This document shows, one piece after another, positions 44,755 through 59,461 of a stretch of 64,000 nucleotides of DNA. The notes below the pieces were generated by a model. It searched no databases, was not told the origin of the DNA, and saw only the letters and a program-made list of their open reading frames with translations. Numbering within the stretch: the stretch's first letter is position 1; every line of letters starts with the position of its first letter. Source of the DNA: Paraphysomonas bandaiensis (lineage: Eukaryota; Chrysophyceae); contig CBFFRP010000445.1 of NCBI GenBank assembly GCA_965644295.1, positions 62,001-126,000 on the forward strand, in the 5' to 3' direction. The position numbers and the translations under genes were made by a program.

Positions 44755-45693
44755 ATGTCAATTAAAGTTTATTTACATTATGAAACTGATGGATCTCCTG
44801 AAAAAACTAGTAAATTAACTGTTCCAAAGAAATGGGTAACGGAGAAATATGTTAGTGATGTGATCGAGTTATTCACTGATTCATACAATAAATCCAATCC
44901 AGATCATATCATACTAAAAGATGAAGTTCATTTAACTAACAATAGTAATGAAAAAATATATTCAAATGCTATTGTAGGGGAAGTACTACAAGATCGATAT
45001 GATTATTTTATTAAACCAGGTAGATATATAAAAGATGTGTGTGTTGTTGAATCTGAGAGTGTCCCTTCAACACATCAATTAAGGTGTCGTAATTACGGAT
45101 GTAATCAGTATTATACGGAAGAAGAAAATACTGCTACATCTTGTAAACATCATGTTGCCCCTCCGATCTTTCATGATCGTATTAAAGGATGGAGTTGTTG
45201 TAAGGATAAGAAAGCTTATGATTGGGAAGAGTTTCAAGCTATTGAAGGATGTACACTTGGTCCACATAGTACTGTAGATCCTAAATTAGTGTTTGCAGCA
45301 TCGCCAACAGTTGCAGCAGCCAATGAAGCTGAAGCCAATAATCCCACACCGGCTCCTGTCCTTAAATCAATTGATTCATACAATCAAGAGAATCCAGATG
45401 CAGCATCTGCAGCAGGAGCAGCAGCAAAAGCCCTTCAAGCTCCAAGGAAATCATCTAGAAGAGATGACGGCACAGCCAAGTGCCAAAACAAGGGGTGTCA
45501 AAAGGTCTTCCCCGTCAGTGAAAACAGCCCAACAGCCTGCGTGTATCATGTCGGACAACCTGTTTTCCACGATGCAGTGAAGTTTTGGTCGTGTTGTGCA
45601 CAGAAGAAGTGTTATGACTTTGACGAGTTTTTGGCAGTTCCAGGATGTGCTACTGGTTACCACGATGATGGTGTCATTGAACTGAAGCCCTAG
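44755..45693 (+). CDS. CHORD-domain protein (two CHORDs)
   Basis: An intronless 312-aa protein. The N-terminal 100 residues (SIKVYLHYETDGSPEKTSKL...) look like a ubiquitin-fold or beta-grasp domain by pattern of strands, which is inference. Two CHORD zinc modules follow: CRNYGCNQYYTEEENTATSC, HH, GWSCCKDKKAYDW, GCTLGPH (about 104-163) and CQNKGCQKVFPVSENSPTAC, YH, FWSCCAQKKCYDF, GCATGYH (about 242-303). They are separated by an Ala/Pro-rich linker. CHORD proteins (RAR1, CHP1, melusin) are HSP90/SGT1 co-chaperones; there is no C-terminal CS domain, so it resembles the RAR1 layout. The frame is open all the way through the upstream TATG array, but ATG 44755 is where similarity-like, non-repetitive sequence starts and was chosen. 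Confidence 0.92.
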   Translation: MSIKVYLHYETDGSPEKTSKLTVPKKWVTEKYVSDVIELFTDSYNKSNPDHIILKDEVHLTNNSNEKIYSNAIVGEVLQDRYDYFIKPGRYIKDVCVVESESVPSTHQLRCRNYGCNQYYTEEENTATSCKHHVAPPIFHDRIKGWSCCKDKKAYDWEEFQAIEGCTLGPHSTVDPKLVFAASPTVAAANEAEANNPTPAPVLKSIDSYNQENPDAASAAGAAAKALQAPRKSSRRDDGTAKCQNKGCQKVFPVSENSPTACVYHVGQPVFHDAVKFWSCCAQKKCYDFDEFLAVPGCATGYHDDGVIELKP

Positions 45694-47807
45694 TATGTCG
45701 ATTTCTCAGTGACAGTTAGGCTATTAATAGGGACAAAAGATTTCTTAACTACTAATTTGCCTTTTTTCAAAGTGCACCTACATAGCTAACATTGCATTAG
45801 GTTAGATGATTATGTGCACCCTAGTGTAGTGGTTGTGTCAATAAAGAAAGCAATCCATAGATCCATTCACCAGTACCTTTACTTCTTGTGTTGCTTCAAG
45901 CAAGCTCTCATTACATGTACGCAATGCTTTCGTGACGTATGGTAAGCTAATACATTGCTAGGTCTGCGCAACTATGATAATTCCATTTGAACACTCGAGT
46001 AGCTCACAGAATTTGTATATCTATAAGCGCTCCATATTGACAGCCGGGCGGCCGAGAGGATAGACAGATGGACGACAGTGTATGTATTGCTTGGAAAATT
46101 CACAGACGGACAAACTATTCCCACACTGTCGAATTAGAACACTACTCATCGATGATCATCTATAATATATTGTCAGCGACCGATGCCACCGGTCATTTTG
46201 TAATATTATGCATTAACTTGCACAATAATAATGCAATGAATTTAATTTTGCTGTTAATAAGCAAGTCATATTAAGAAGTCATAGTACGATATATCAAAAA
46301 CATTTCAATGGCTAACGTAGAAGACTACTTACTGTATCAGCCTCTTCAAACTGTCCGACTTAATGAGCATCTTTTTTTCCAAACTTAGTGGAACATGACG
46401 CAGATGTATTGGAGTTTCCAACCAAAACATGGAGGTGAAGAGTCGACCTGGGCATGAATCCTGGGAAGTGAATTTGACCAGTTTTTCATATAAAAACTTA
46501 ATATCGTAGAGATGTCATAAGAAGTCTTCTGGAGCCATATGCATCTATTAAAGTGCTTATAGTAACTACTTTGAAATGTAATTAAAGTTTTGCTTGTTCT
46601 GAGTTAGTATTACTGCCTGATACTCATGTTGTAGAAAAAATATTGCTTGTTATATTATAATCATCATCACGAACAGGTCTTATTAACCTACTTGTAGTGT
46701 AATATACTTTATAAAGAAGTTTTGAAGTAATTGTAGTTTCACGGCATCGTTATGCGCACGCTCAAGTAGTCGAGTCGCTTGGTCTTGAGCCACCTGCATA
46801 CGGAATTATTGCTTGTAACTGCTATCTTCATGTTTGCTGTTGTTTAACTGTAACGCAGTAGCAGACAACGTCTATGCATTGCTTTAAAAGGGCGACGGTG
46901 TCCTGTGAGATAAAACGCACATTAGGCCAATATGAGGAGCATAAGCCATTACAAGCATATGATGGTGGGTTCTACATGGAATTGTGAGGTGCAGGGTGCA
47001 GGTGATATATGAGGTATATCAGTAGATATTTTGCTATCAACAACGTGCTTTGCAGCAACATTACTACCATATGCCCGATTCTAACCTGTAGTTCCCTAAC
47101 CCAGGTATATTAGATAATATCAGGTAAATATAAAAACCTATAATATGCAAAATACATGTGTGTAGTTTTGTCAGTATCATATTGATGGTATCGCTAACAG
47201 GGCCTGGTAGCCGTTAATGACCCATTAATGGTAGTCCAGTTCCCGGCAATTATAATGGCATTAATACCTACTAACTTAAAGTAGATAATATTGCCCTTAA
47301 TTACTAATTTTTAATTAAATAGCAGACTACGAATTGTAACTACCTCTCGCTCTCTACTGGCACATCAGAGTCTTCTTGCAGGGCTTCGTGGAGGGTATAT
47401 CAGCTCGTAGGATAGCAACGATTCTAGACAATATAGATTCATGTTTCTACGTTCAGGTGTGATTATCAACCTTTGGCACGACTAAAGAGCCTCTTAATAA
47501 CATTAGATTGTGCTTCTAATGAAGCAAGCAGCGGTAGTTGAACTCATAGATACCAAGTTGAGCTGAGCTCTCTTGGTGACCTCGGAGCTGTCCAGAATAC
47601 GCTGTGCTAAATCTGTTCCTTCACTCTCGTCCTCGTTATTTCTGTCGGGTGCATCAACATAAACGGATGAATCCAGTTGCAGATGTCTAACTAACTGTTC
47701 ATCTCTCATTGCGTGTCAACTCTCTTTCATCGTTTTCTTGAATTTTAGCCACTTCCTTCTTCACAAAAATTGCACTGACAACAATGCTTGCGTTCAGGAA
47801 AAGCTAT
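45694..47807. other. Intergenic, no confident gene
   Basis: AT-rich DNA with short ORFs only. At 47198-47217 a CAGGGCCTGGTAGCCGTTAA stretch matches copies at 14363 and 34671. The minus strand around 47500-47760 has a short open acidic stretch (DEQLVRHLQLDSSVYVDAPD) that I cannot assign; it may be transposon debris. Confidence 0.5.
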
Positions 47808-48285
47808 ATATTGAAAGTCTTATTATTAGCAATAGACGTTAAAAACCTGCACCTAAATAATTGCGCTAGACAAACTAGTTAGACGTCTACCCCTGTAGCT
47901 AATCAGTACGCACTTTTTTTATCCTACAATTTATCGCTACGGAAGCTGCTTGTGCGTCGCCGCTTTGAGTTCTTAAGGTGAACATCTCGGATGCTTGACT
48001 TCAGCAGGCAGCCCAATACCCCGGTTACCCTTCAGGTGGGCCCTGTCCCGGATACCCTTGAGGTGGGCCCATTTCCGGATGCCTGTTTATTCGTCAAGGC
48101 CCAAAGACGTCTACACAAGTGACACTACTTATTGGTGTCCCTTGTACCATACAAGCATTCGGCTATGAGTGGGCAGAACATTATTTGCTAACTATGTTTG
48201 CGGCTCACGTTAGTTTCCCAGAGAGAATCTCTCCGGTACTTATCCCCCATAACACCACGAAAAGGTGCGAGTCCGACTTTGTTGA
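47808..48285 (-). mobile_element. R2 retroposon-like repeat, second copy
   Basis: It matches 24094-24562 along its length: TATTGAAAGTCTTATTATTA, GAAGCTGCTTGTGCGTCGCC, TGCTTGACTTCAGCAGGCAG, ATTCGGCTATGAGTGGGCAG, TATGTTTGCGGCTCACGTTA. An internal 36-bp segment around ACCCTTGAGGTGGGCCC is duplicated here. Flanks GGAAAAGCTAT and GGAAAGGTAT may be a decayed target duplication. Confidence 0.7.
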
Positions 48286-48289
48286 GGGA

Positions 48290-49113
48290 GGGAAAGGTAT
48301 GGATGCAGCTCTGGAAATTCTTGAAGCAGTATATCTAATAACTGGCGGGCTTGGTACAAATTGGTTCCATCTCTTTGTAATTTGTAAGGCGAGTGTAACA
48401 CTCTATAAGTATTGTTTCAGCTTTCAAAAATTCGCTGGAATTAGAATCTGGAGTAAGGAGATACTTTCTTCCTTATAAGAGACAATAAATTGTCCCCGTG
48501 AAGTCTTTCATATCCCAAAATTCTCTCGAGTTCTTCTTGTTTGGCGCCCTTCATGGCTATATGATTCACACAAGTCGTGTAACCTCGCTGTATATCTTGT
48601 TTGCGGCGATCATTGTACAACGAACAAATATTAGCGATTCGCTAGTATTGGCGTTTGTTTGCAACTAATTGAAGATTGAAGCAGGCTGCAGTTTATTATA
48701 ATAGCAGTTAGTATTTGCTGTCCAAATTTCCAATAACGGACAATTAATAGAAAAGCAGCCCTGACGCACATACAACACATCCGTGCAATAGTGTATATCA
48801 AACGAACACAGTTAACACTAATAAATTTCATTAGTACATTTGAGGACATCCAAGCATTGAATTGCAGGAAAGCGCTAGTGGTTATAAGCAGTAGATAATC
48901 CAACAAACACATATACTACTTGCCATGGGCTCCCTCACATATAGGTAGCCCACAAGAGTAACTTATAATGATTCTAAACCCCGTACTACAATCTTTGATC
49001 AATGCTCTGTAAGAAACATAACCTCTCTGCTAACTAATACGTACTGCTACATTGACACTGTGATAATACGTTTTACCAGACTGCATGCACCAGTGACAAC
49101 CACAATATGGGCA
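48290..49113. other. Intergenic, no gene seen
   Basis: 3' flank of the CDPK gene; short ORFs only. Confidence 0.55.
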
Positions 49114-52275
<3,162 letters not shown>

Positions 52276-53942
52276 ATTACTATGTATAATACAGATGAGT
52301 AATTCACGTACTCTATAAACTAAAATGAAGTGAGATGAAGTGAGATGATATGAAGTGACTGTTAACTGATTTTAGTATATAAAAGTAACGTAACCAGTAA
52401 CAAAAAAAATGCATCAGATATCATAATTTTTAGTTATACTTGACGGTTGATGGTATCTTCAACGGACACTTTTTTCAGTATAGTATTCTACACAGGGTAT
52501 ACCAATAGAGCGTGGATAGGACAGGCAGGATATGGCATTACAGGGCAGGATGGGGCAGGTGCACCTCCATATCTTCCCAGTCGAATATATACAGTACATC
52601 TATACTACTCTTTTGCTTATATCACTCTATCCGTCAACTCAACGAACATCTTCACAGAATTGAAAACATGTAATTCGTCTTACCATGCATCTGTGGCCAA
52701 TAGATGGACAGCAGCAGTCAGAGCATACACTACACATTAATACGAGATACCTGTGCACATACCACAGAAAGAAGTCACTATATGTACTTTAGCGACTCTG
52801 TTACACAACCCTGTCGACCCATATAGTGATTGGGTTAGAAGAACTGTTAATTAATTGATATTGAGATGCACTTTGCTTATTTTATATCAAGAAGGAGTTG
52901 CAAGATACATCTCATAGTATGATTAAGAGAATTAATAGGATCGTTGGAAAACTATAAGGACTCGATTAGCCAGAGCAATATAGTTGTGTATTTGCATGAG
53001 TTGTTGTTCAGTTACTATTTACTTTAATCCATGCCTTTGTCAATTTCGGGTATAAACCAGAACATTAATACTAGTGCTTTGCATCTATATAACTCATTGT
53101 TTTCATGAATAATTTTGTAGCCTAAAAATTAATAGATCATCCGCAGTTGTCAACACAATAAAAATCATTTCAAGGAATACAGTTGGCATAGGTGATACGA
53201 GCAGTGAAGGTGATTCTCCAATAACCATCGTCACGAAAGTATCAACCGTACAACTAATGCTGTTAGTAGTGTGTGAAAGATAGCAGTGACTTCCAAAACT
53301 GGCGCTCAAGTTGAAATGCGATTTTATCCATACCCAAAACAACCTTTCAGCGATTGCCATAATGACAGGCGTCAACCAACCAACCGTATCAACATCTGTA
53401 TCCATATGAGTGTATTGTAGGAAATCGATAAAGAATATAGAATGCAGTAGTATTCAACCGACACTAAGTTAGCCTTATATTCAAATAAAGGTTTTTTAGC
53501 ACACTCACAGCAAGATTCTGTGGAGAAAGTGAGAACCTTCAGGTCTACAGCTACACGGGCCTTGTCACTTCCCGTTCCCTGTCCCCATATTTGTTGTTGC
53601 TGGGTTATGTGGCATAAGTTTCCGGTTTACTTTTTCTTACTGCTCTACTCGCTGAACTATATTTGTAGCTACAACGAAGTATATGCAAGCAAAATGCCTG
53701 ATTAGGCTTTACTGAAAATTGACGAGGTTGAATCATTCATTGTTTTGGGTCCTAACAACAAGCATTGCTTTCATTATGACTTTATAGTTGCATTATTGTA
53801 ACATTTTAGATTATAATTTCATATCTACCTCTAGAAGATATAATACCTCATCTTGACAAAATACCACAGAAATTTCAATCACATTATTACGAGTAAATGC
53901 ATTCTTTTATAACTGTACTACCCTACTGAATGTACTGACTGC
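52276..53942. other. Intergenic, no supportable gene
   Basis: Short ORFs exist (for example 52447-52740 on plus, 53103-53405 on minus), but none shows a recognisable domain, splice pattern or codon bias. (GATGAAGTGA) repeats lie at 52325-52355. Confidence 0.5.
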
Positions 53943-54444
53943 CTAATGAGTGAGGGGCTTCAGCGGCGCTGCTTTCACTTCACTGAGATCCATTCTCGAA
54001 TCTATATCTTCATCTAACTCTCCAACCACAGCACTGTATGAAAACCGGTATTAGCACATATCATTATAGAAAATTCCCAGAAATAAGACGATATAAATTC
54101 AATACAATAGTATATGATATCTAACTTACATATTGTCTCCTCTGACAACATATAGACCCAACACGACCTGCTCTACTCCCGCAGAAGAAGAAAAGACTCT
54201 CTCATGAGACTCTTCCAATACAATATTAACCGTTTGGTCGAATCCGCGCAATATACCCTATAAACAAACTCATATATGAGCAAACCCAAACTAATTATTT
54301 CAGTAGTGCTCTTACCACAATATTTCTGCCGTCATTAGTAATAACTGTGATGGTTTCTGTGCAGATCATAAGAAGTTAATATACATGCTAAAGCATGCAG
54401 ATAATACACGTATACTCACTGTTAATCCACTCCTGGAGAGCCAT
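53943..54444 (-). CDS. LSM8: U6 snRNA-associated Sm-like protein LSm8
   Basis: Four exons (54420-54444, 54316-54356, 54130-54257, 53943-54033) give 285 nt, 94 aa with agreeing phases. The sequence MALQEWINKTITVITNDGRN, then IVGILRGFDQTVNIVLEESH, ERVFSSSAGVEQVVLGLYVV and RGDNIAVVGELDEDIDSRMD follows LSm8 throughout: Sm1 motif with GxLxGFDQxxNxVL, Sm2 motif with GLYxxRGDNxAVxGExDE. LSm8 defines the nuclear LSm2-8 ring that binds the U6 snRNA 3' end, in keeping with this intron-rich genome. Exon 1 has only 25 nt. A 1.5-kb TATG/TAGG array begins about 100 bp upstream of the start codon. Confidence 0.96.
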
Positions 54445-54480
54445 TGTGATCCACTAGATGCAGTGTGTAGCAGGTGCGGT

Positions 54481-54490
54481 GATTTATATA
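54481..54490 (-). promoter_or_regulatory. TATA-like element of LSm8 gene
   Basis: TATATAAATC on the minus strand, 37-46 bp upstream of the LSm8 ATG and downstream of the TATG array. This implies a very short 5' leader if used as the core promoter. Confidence 0.5.
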
Positions 54491-54548
54491 TAAGGATTAT
54501 AAATGTGCTGTAAGTATAGACCACTACCAGTGTTAAAGTAATGCTCTG

Positions 54549-54740
54549 CATGTATGTATGCATGTATGTATGTATGTATGTATGTATGTATGTATGTATG
54601 TATGTATGTATGTATGTATGTATGTATGTATGTATGTATGTATGTATGTATGTATGTATGTATGTATGTATGTATGTATGTATGTATGTATGTATGTATG
54701 TATGTATGTAGGTAGGTAGGTAGGTAGGTATGTATGTATG

Positions 54741-54774
<34 letters not shown>

Positions 54775-56042
54775 GGTAGGTAGGTAGGTAGGTAGGTAGG
54801 TAGGTAGGTATGTAGGTATGTATGTATGTATGTATGTATGTATGTATGTATGTATGTATGTATGTATGTATGTATGTATGTATGTATGTATGTATGTATG
54901 TATGTATGTATGTATGTATGTATGTATGTATGTATGTATGTATGTATGTATGTATGTATGAATGTATGTATGTATGTATGTATGTATGTATGTATGTATG
55001 TATGTATGTATGTATGTATGTATGTATGTATGTAGGTAGGTAGGTAGGTAGGTAGGTAGGTAGGTATGTATGTATGTATGTATGTATGTATGTATGTATG
55101 TATGTATGTATGTATGTAGGTAGGTAGGTAGGTAGGTAGGTAGGTAGGTAGGTATGTATGTATGTATGTAGGTATGTATGTATGTATGAATGTATGTAGG
55201 TATGTATGTATGTAGGTATGTATGTATGAATGTATGTATGTATGTATGTATGTATGTATGTATGTATGTATGTATGTATGTATGTATGTATGTATGTATG
55301 TAGGTAGGTAGGTAGGTAGGTAGGTAGGTAGGTAGGTAGGTAGGTATGTATGTAGGTATGTATGTATGTATGTATGTATGTATGTATGTATGTATGTATG
55401 TATGTATGTATGTATGTATGTAGGTAGGTAGGTAGGTAGGTAGGTAGGTAGGTAGGTAGGTAGGTAGGTAGGTAGGTATGTATGTATGTATGTAGGTATG
55501 TATGTATGTATGTATGTATGTATGTATGTATGTATGTATGTATGTATGTATGTATGTATGTATGTATGTATGTATGTATGTATGTATGTATGTATGTATG
55601 TATGTATGTATGAATGTATGTAGGTATGTATGTATGTAGGTATGTATGTATGTATGTATGTATGTATGTATGTATGTATGTATGTATGTATGTATGTATG
55701 TATGTATGTATGTAGGTAGGTAGGTAGGTAGGTAGGTAGGTAGGTAGGTAGGTAGGTAGGTAGGTATGTATGTATGTATGTAGGTATGTATGTATGTATG
55801 TATGTATGTATGTATGTATGTATGTATGTATGTATGTATGTATGTATGTATGTATGTATGTATGTATGTATGTATGTATGTATGTATGTATGTATGAATG
55901 TATGTAGGTATATATGTATGTAGGTATGTATGTATGTATGTATGTATGTAGGTATGTATGTATGTAGGTATGTATGTATGTATGTATGTATGTATGTATG
56001 TAGGTATGTATGTATGTATGTATGTATGTATGTATGTATGTA
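54549..56042. repeat. 1.5-kb higher-order (TATG)n/(TAGG)n array
   Basis: Continuous tetranucleotide repeats: TATG runs alternating with seven or so blocks of 4-14 TAGG units, plus recurring landmark variants such as TATGAATGTATGTAGG (near 55187, 55611 and 55893). TAGG blocks near 55297-55343, 55421-55475 and 55713-55763, followed by similar TATG stretches, suggest larger units duplicated within the array. Confidence 0.97.
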
Positions 56043-57777
56043 CACTGTACCATGTGAAACTTTACTGGTTTTTAGGGCTAATAAAACCCCAGCTAAATTT
56101 CAGCTTCATGTAAAAATGTGTACTTTTCTGTTCGAAAACCCTGCAAAGTGCCGTAGACAACGATACTTGTATGTGCATCTTCTGCTCGATCATGCTATGA
56201 GTATGAGTAACATAAACGACACACATCCACACACAGACACTCCAAAATGGTTTGAACCACCCCTTAAATGAAGAGGAAGAGGTCATAGAACCCCATCCTG
56301 GATACTCTAGAGTACACACAGGCTTTAAGCGTGCTGTCTGTCCGCTGCATCAGATGCATGTAACTCATACTTAGAAACCATCTGCACATGATGACATGAG
56401 GGGTCATGACCAGACATAAGCGAACTGGTAATCATCCCCTTATCACATATCTACGAGTGTTAACCTAAGATCGATTGATAGAACTAGAGATGCTTGTGAT
56501 GGGGGGGTCATACACAGGCATGTGTCAACTACATCGTATGCTGTACAGAGCTCTAGGCCACTGGAACACCACCCCGTATAGCCACTGCTTCACAGATAAA
56601 TGCTTATAGAGATCGATCTCAGAGTATGGCATTACGAAATTATTACATTGGAAACTTCCTGGTTGCGTATTGATAAACACTTACTTCTCATTGGAAAAGT
56701 CATTCTAGTTGCAATGTCTGAAGTTGAGTGAGATATCGACTGTATTGTCTGCGCACTCCATTTTTGGGAATGACGTACTTTATCGAAATTCTGACTAGTA
56801 GTACGAGTTATATCAATAAAATGTAAGCCCACATAAAGTTCTATCTACAAAAAGAATAAGTATGGCTGCAGTGTAATTACTAAGGACAAGTTTAGCACAG
56901 AACAATATCCCACTAACTATTTTAATACTAACAGTTAGCTAAGTGAAAATATCTCATTTCTACAGTATAGCCATAATGTAATTCGTATACACTAACACTT
57001 TGCGCCAATTCTACATGCATATTCTCATAAGAGCCACCCTTTTCACCCCACTCGTACTTAGTAGCCTTCATAAAGACTAAGGATTATGCCCACCCTCTCT
57101 CCCAAAATACGTCACGTTTCTCGTAATTACGCATGGGTTATTCAAGTACTACGTAAATGTAGTTAGTAGTGAGAGCTTGCTTGGACCACACACATGAAAT
57201 TTGCCATAATTTTGACAGGAGAGTTATATTTAACCATGGTGGGTAATAAGGAGGCTATATCGTCTCGTGCTCAAAATTTTAAAATAAGGGCAAAGGGCAC
57301 CCTTATTATGTTATATACTCCTTATTCTTATCCCTAGGTCCCTGGGTTGAAGTGTAGCACCATGCTTGCTGTTCCCTGATTAACATTAAGAAAACAAATG
57401 AAAGCACATATTAGAATTAGAATTAGTGTATACTCCATACTTAGGGAATAGCAATTACATTAGATAAACAATAAATCCCCAAGACAAATTGCTTGCACTG
57501 ATATCATTATAATCTTCCGAAGGACGGAATATAACGTTTTAGTTTGATGATCTGCTTTCGAAAGTTGACTAATCATTGTGGTTTCTCTATAATAGTGTAT
57601 TATAATGAAATCACATACGCATGACTTCCAATATCATATTTCAGAGTGAAGACAGTTCTGTTCGAACCTAATATTGAAGTTGAATGTCTAATATTTTACC
57701 GGTGCTAATATGAGCGCCAATTCAGATAAAAAACACTCGTTGCTATAATTTGAGACAAAATGGGGATAAAGATATAT
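56043..57777. other. Intergenic, no gene seen
   Basis: AT-rich sequence with only short ORFs and no recognisable repeats other than scattered simple sequence. Confidence 0.55.
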
Positions 57778-58279
57778 TTGCCCCATTCTGAGAGCGTACA
57801 CTAGTGAAGTGCTAGTGTTGACTAGGCTAAGTAACGTATAGATTGTTAATAAAATCTCAGCGTATACTTTGTGTGTCGGCGCCAAGCAAGCTCTAACTAG
57901 ATCTAAGATCTACACTATACTTGCATAGCTTATACTGTATCATAGAGAATCCCCTCACTTTCTAGGAGAGGGGGAACAATGTTATACTAAACATATACTG
58001 TGTCATGCAAGGTCACGAGAAGCCCCGCGAAATCTTTGTTAGGTAATGGGAACGTAAACATAGTCTTACTAGAATCTGCGAGAATTATATATATGAGAAA
58101 TCCCGCGAAATCTTAGCAAAGGTGTCCACGGGTGGGGTGGCAATAGAATCTGCGCGTGATCTATGCGGTCAGCTACGTTGGTACACGGGTAGGAGGGTGG
58201 TATAATCAGTGCTATATCTCGGTGTTATAGGTGGTATACCAGCGAGCCTACACTATGGCCAGGCCCTCAGAACAGGATA
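57778..58279. mobile_element. R1 TIR element without R2 insertion
   Basis: It starts TTGCCCCATTCTGAGAGCGTA. It shares long stretches with 23872-24865 (GTGCTAGTGTTGACTA, TTGTTAATAAAATCTC, GATCTACACTATACTTGCAT, GATCTATGCGGTCAGCTACG, TTGGTACACGGG, GAGCCTACACTAT) but lacks the 469-bp R2 unit, providing an approximate empty site. Confidence 0.7.
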
Positions 58280-58568
58280 ACAACCATATAGACATCAATT
58301 ATGAACCACTAATATGGAAAGTATTTATAAAGTAAAACAGTTGATTAGAATTAGCTTCACAAGCAACGTACACACTTCAAATAAACTATTCAACAATGTA
58401 ATAAGTAACAATTCGCAAAAGAAAAAGACTCTAATATATTGATTGTATATCGATGAACTGTTAAAATACAGAATTGTTTATATCATAATATATCACAGTG
58501 ATCGCACAAATATTAACACAGTGGCATTTCATATCTTATTCATGTATGTAAGTAATGGAGACAGTTAA

Positions 58569-58952
58569 TCACTTTTGTTTTCGACCACATTCGCGTTGAC
58601 GAAAGGAATGATTCTTTCTGGACCCCAACATTTCATTTAATAGCAAGGAGGCACGGGACACAGCATGTGACCCTATCTTAACGGACGACCTCAGAGCAAA
58701 CCTAGTAGAGTCTTTCACCACATCTCCGCATGTTGTTAGATACTCATTCTTTGATAACTGATGTGTTTTCTCCTCTATCATTCTCCAGGCACTTATTGGT
58801 TTCTTTGCATATACATAATTCGAGTACTCGTCGTTGTTTATGGGGTCCCATTCGTCCTCTTCAGTGTGTAGTAACTCAACCTCATCACTATCATGAATGG
58901 GGTACACACAATCATCAGTTGAATCCATTTCAGATGTGTATATGACATCCAT
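58569..58952 (-). CDS. Hypothetical protein, acidic N-terminus
   Basis: A 127-codon intronless ORF from ATG 58952 (a second in-frame ATG lies 5 codons upstream). I do not recognise the family. The first half is acidic (DSTDDCVYPIHDSDEVELLH, EEDEWDPINNDEY); the second half is basic/amphipathic (SAWRMIEEKTHQLSKNEY, FALRSSVKIGSHAVSRASLL, LNEMLGSRKNH) and ends in KQK. No signal peptide or membrane segment. It is divergent from the gene at 59462 across about 510 bp that contains ATGTACTGCTGTATG at 59020-59034. Protein-coding status rests on length, composition and the clean boundaries only. Confidence 0.55.
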   Translation of the reverse strand: MDVIYTSEMDSTDDCVYPIHDSDEVELLHTEEDEWDPINNDEYSNYVYAKKPISAWRMIEEKTHQLSKNEYLTTCGDVVKDSTRFALRSSVKIGSHAVSRASLLLNEMLGSRKNHSFRQRECGRKQK

Positions 58953-59461
58953 GTTTGTTATATGCATATGAAACACAGTGAGTGTATATATATGTGTGTA
59001 CATACATACATTCACTCACATGTACTGCTGTATGCGGTGTGATAGTTTCTCGGAACAACACTCAATTCTGTGAATTAGCTGTCCAATAAAAGAGTTAGAA
59101 TGTGTTGGATCGATATATGATTTGTTGAGATGGGTAATAGAAATGTTCCGGGATGGTTTTTAGCAAATAATATAATAGTAAAAGAGAATACTATCCAATG
59201 ATTGGTAAACTTATACACTCAGTACGCGTATTATATGCTGTCCATGTCAAGAAAACAGGGATTTTTATAAAAAACTATGAAATCTAATCTTACTTTCAAA
59301 TATTTGAAAAAGTACTGCCCGATGACATGTACCGTACTTATGTATGTGCAGGGTATGTCCAGCAGTACATCTGCGGGCAGGCAGGATCCAGCTGTGCCCT
59401 CGTCTCGTCTTGTCTCTCTATGTATATATACATGGACCATCCACGAGAGGATCACACCTCA

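Noticed and set aside
44026-45693. 555-aa ORF fusing an MYVC repeat to the CHORD protein
   Set aside because: TATG repeats have no stops in any frame, so the extension is a by-product; conserved, non-repetitive protein starts at ATG 44755.
52447-52740. 97-codon plus-strand ORF upstream of the CDPK gene
   Set aside because: No recognisable domain, no neighbouring exons, and AT-rich composition like the flanking spacer.
54366-56053. Large minus-strand HTYI/PTYL repeat ORFs (over 500 codons)
   Set aside because: Pure translation of CATA/CCTA tetranucleotides; no non-repeat protein features, and the region overlaps the LSm8 promoter.
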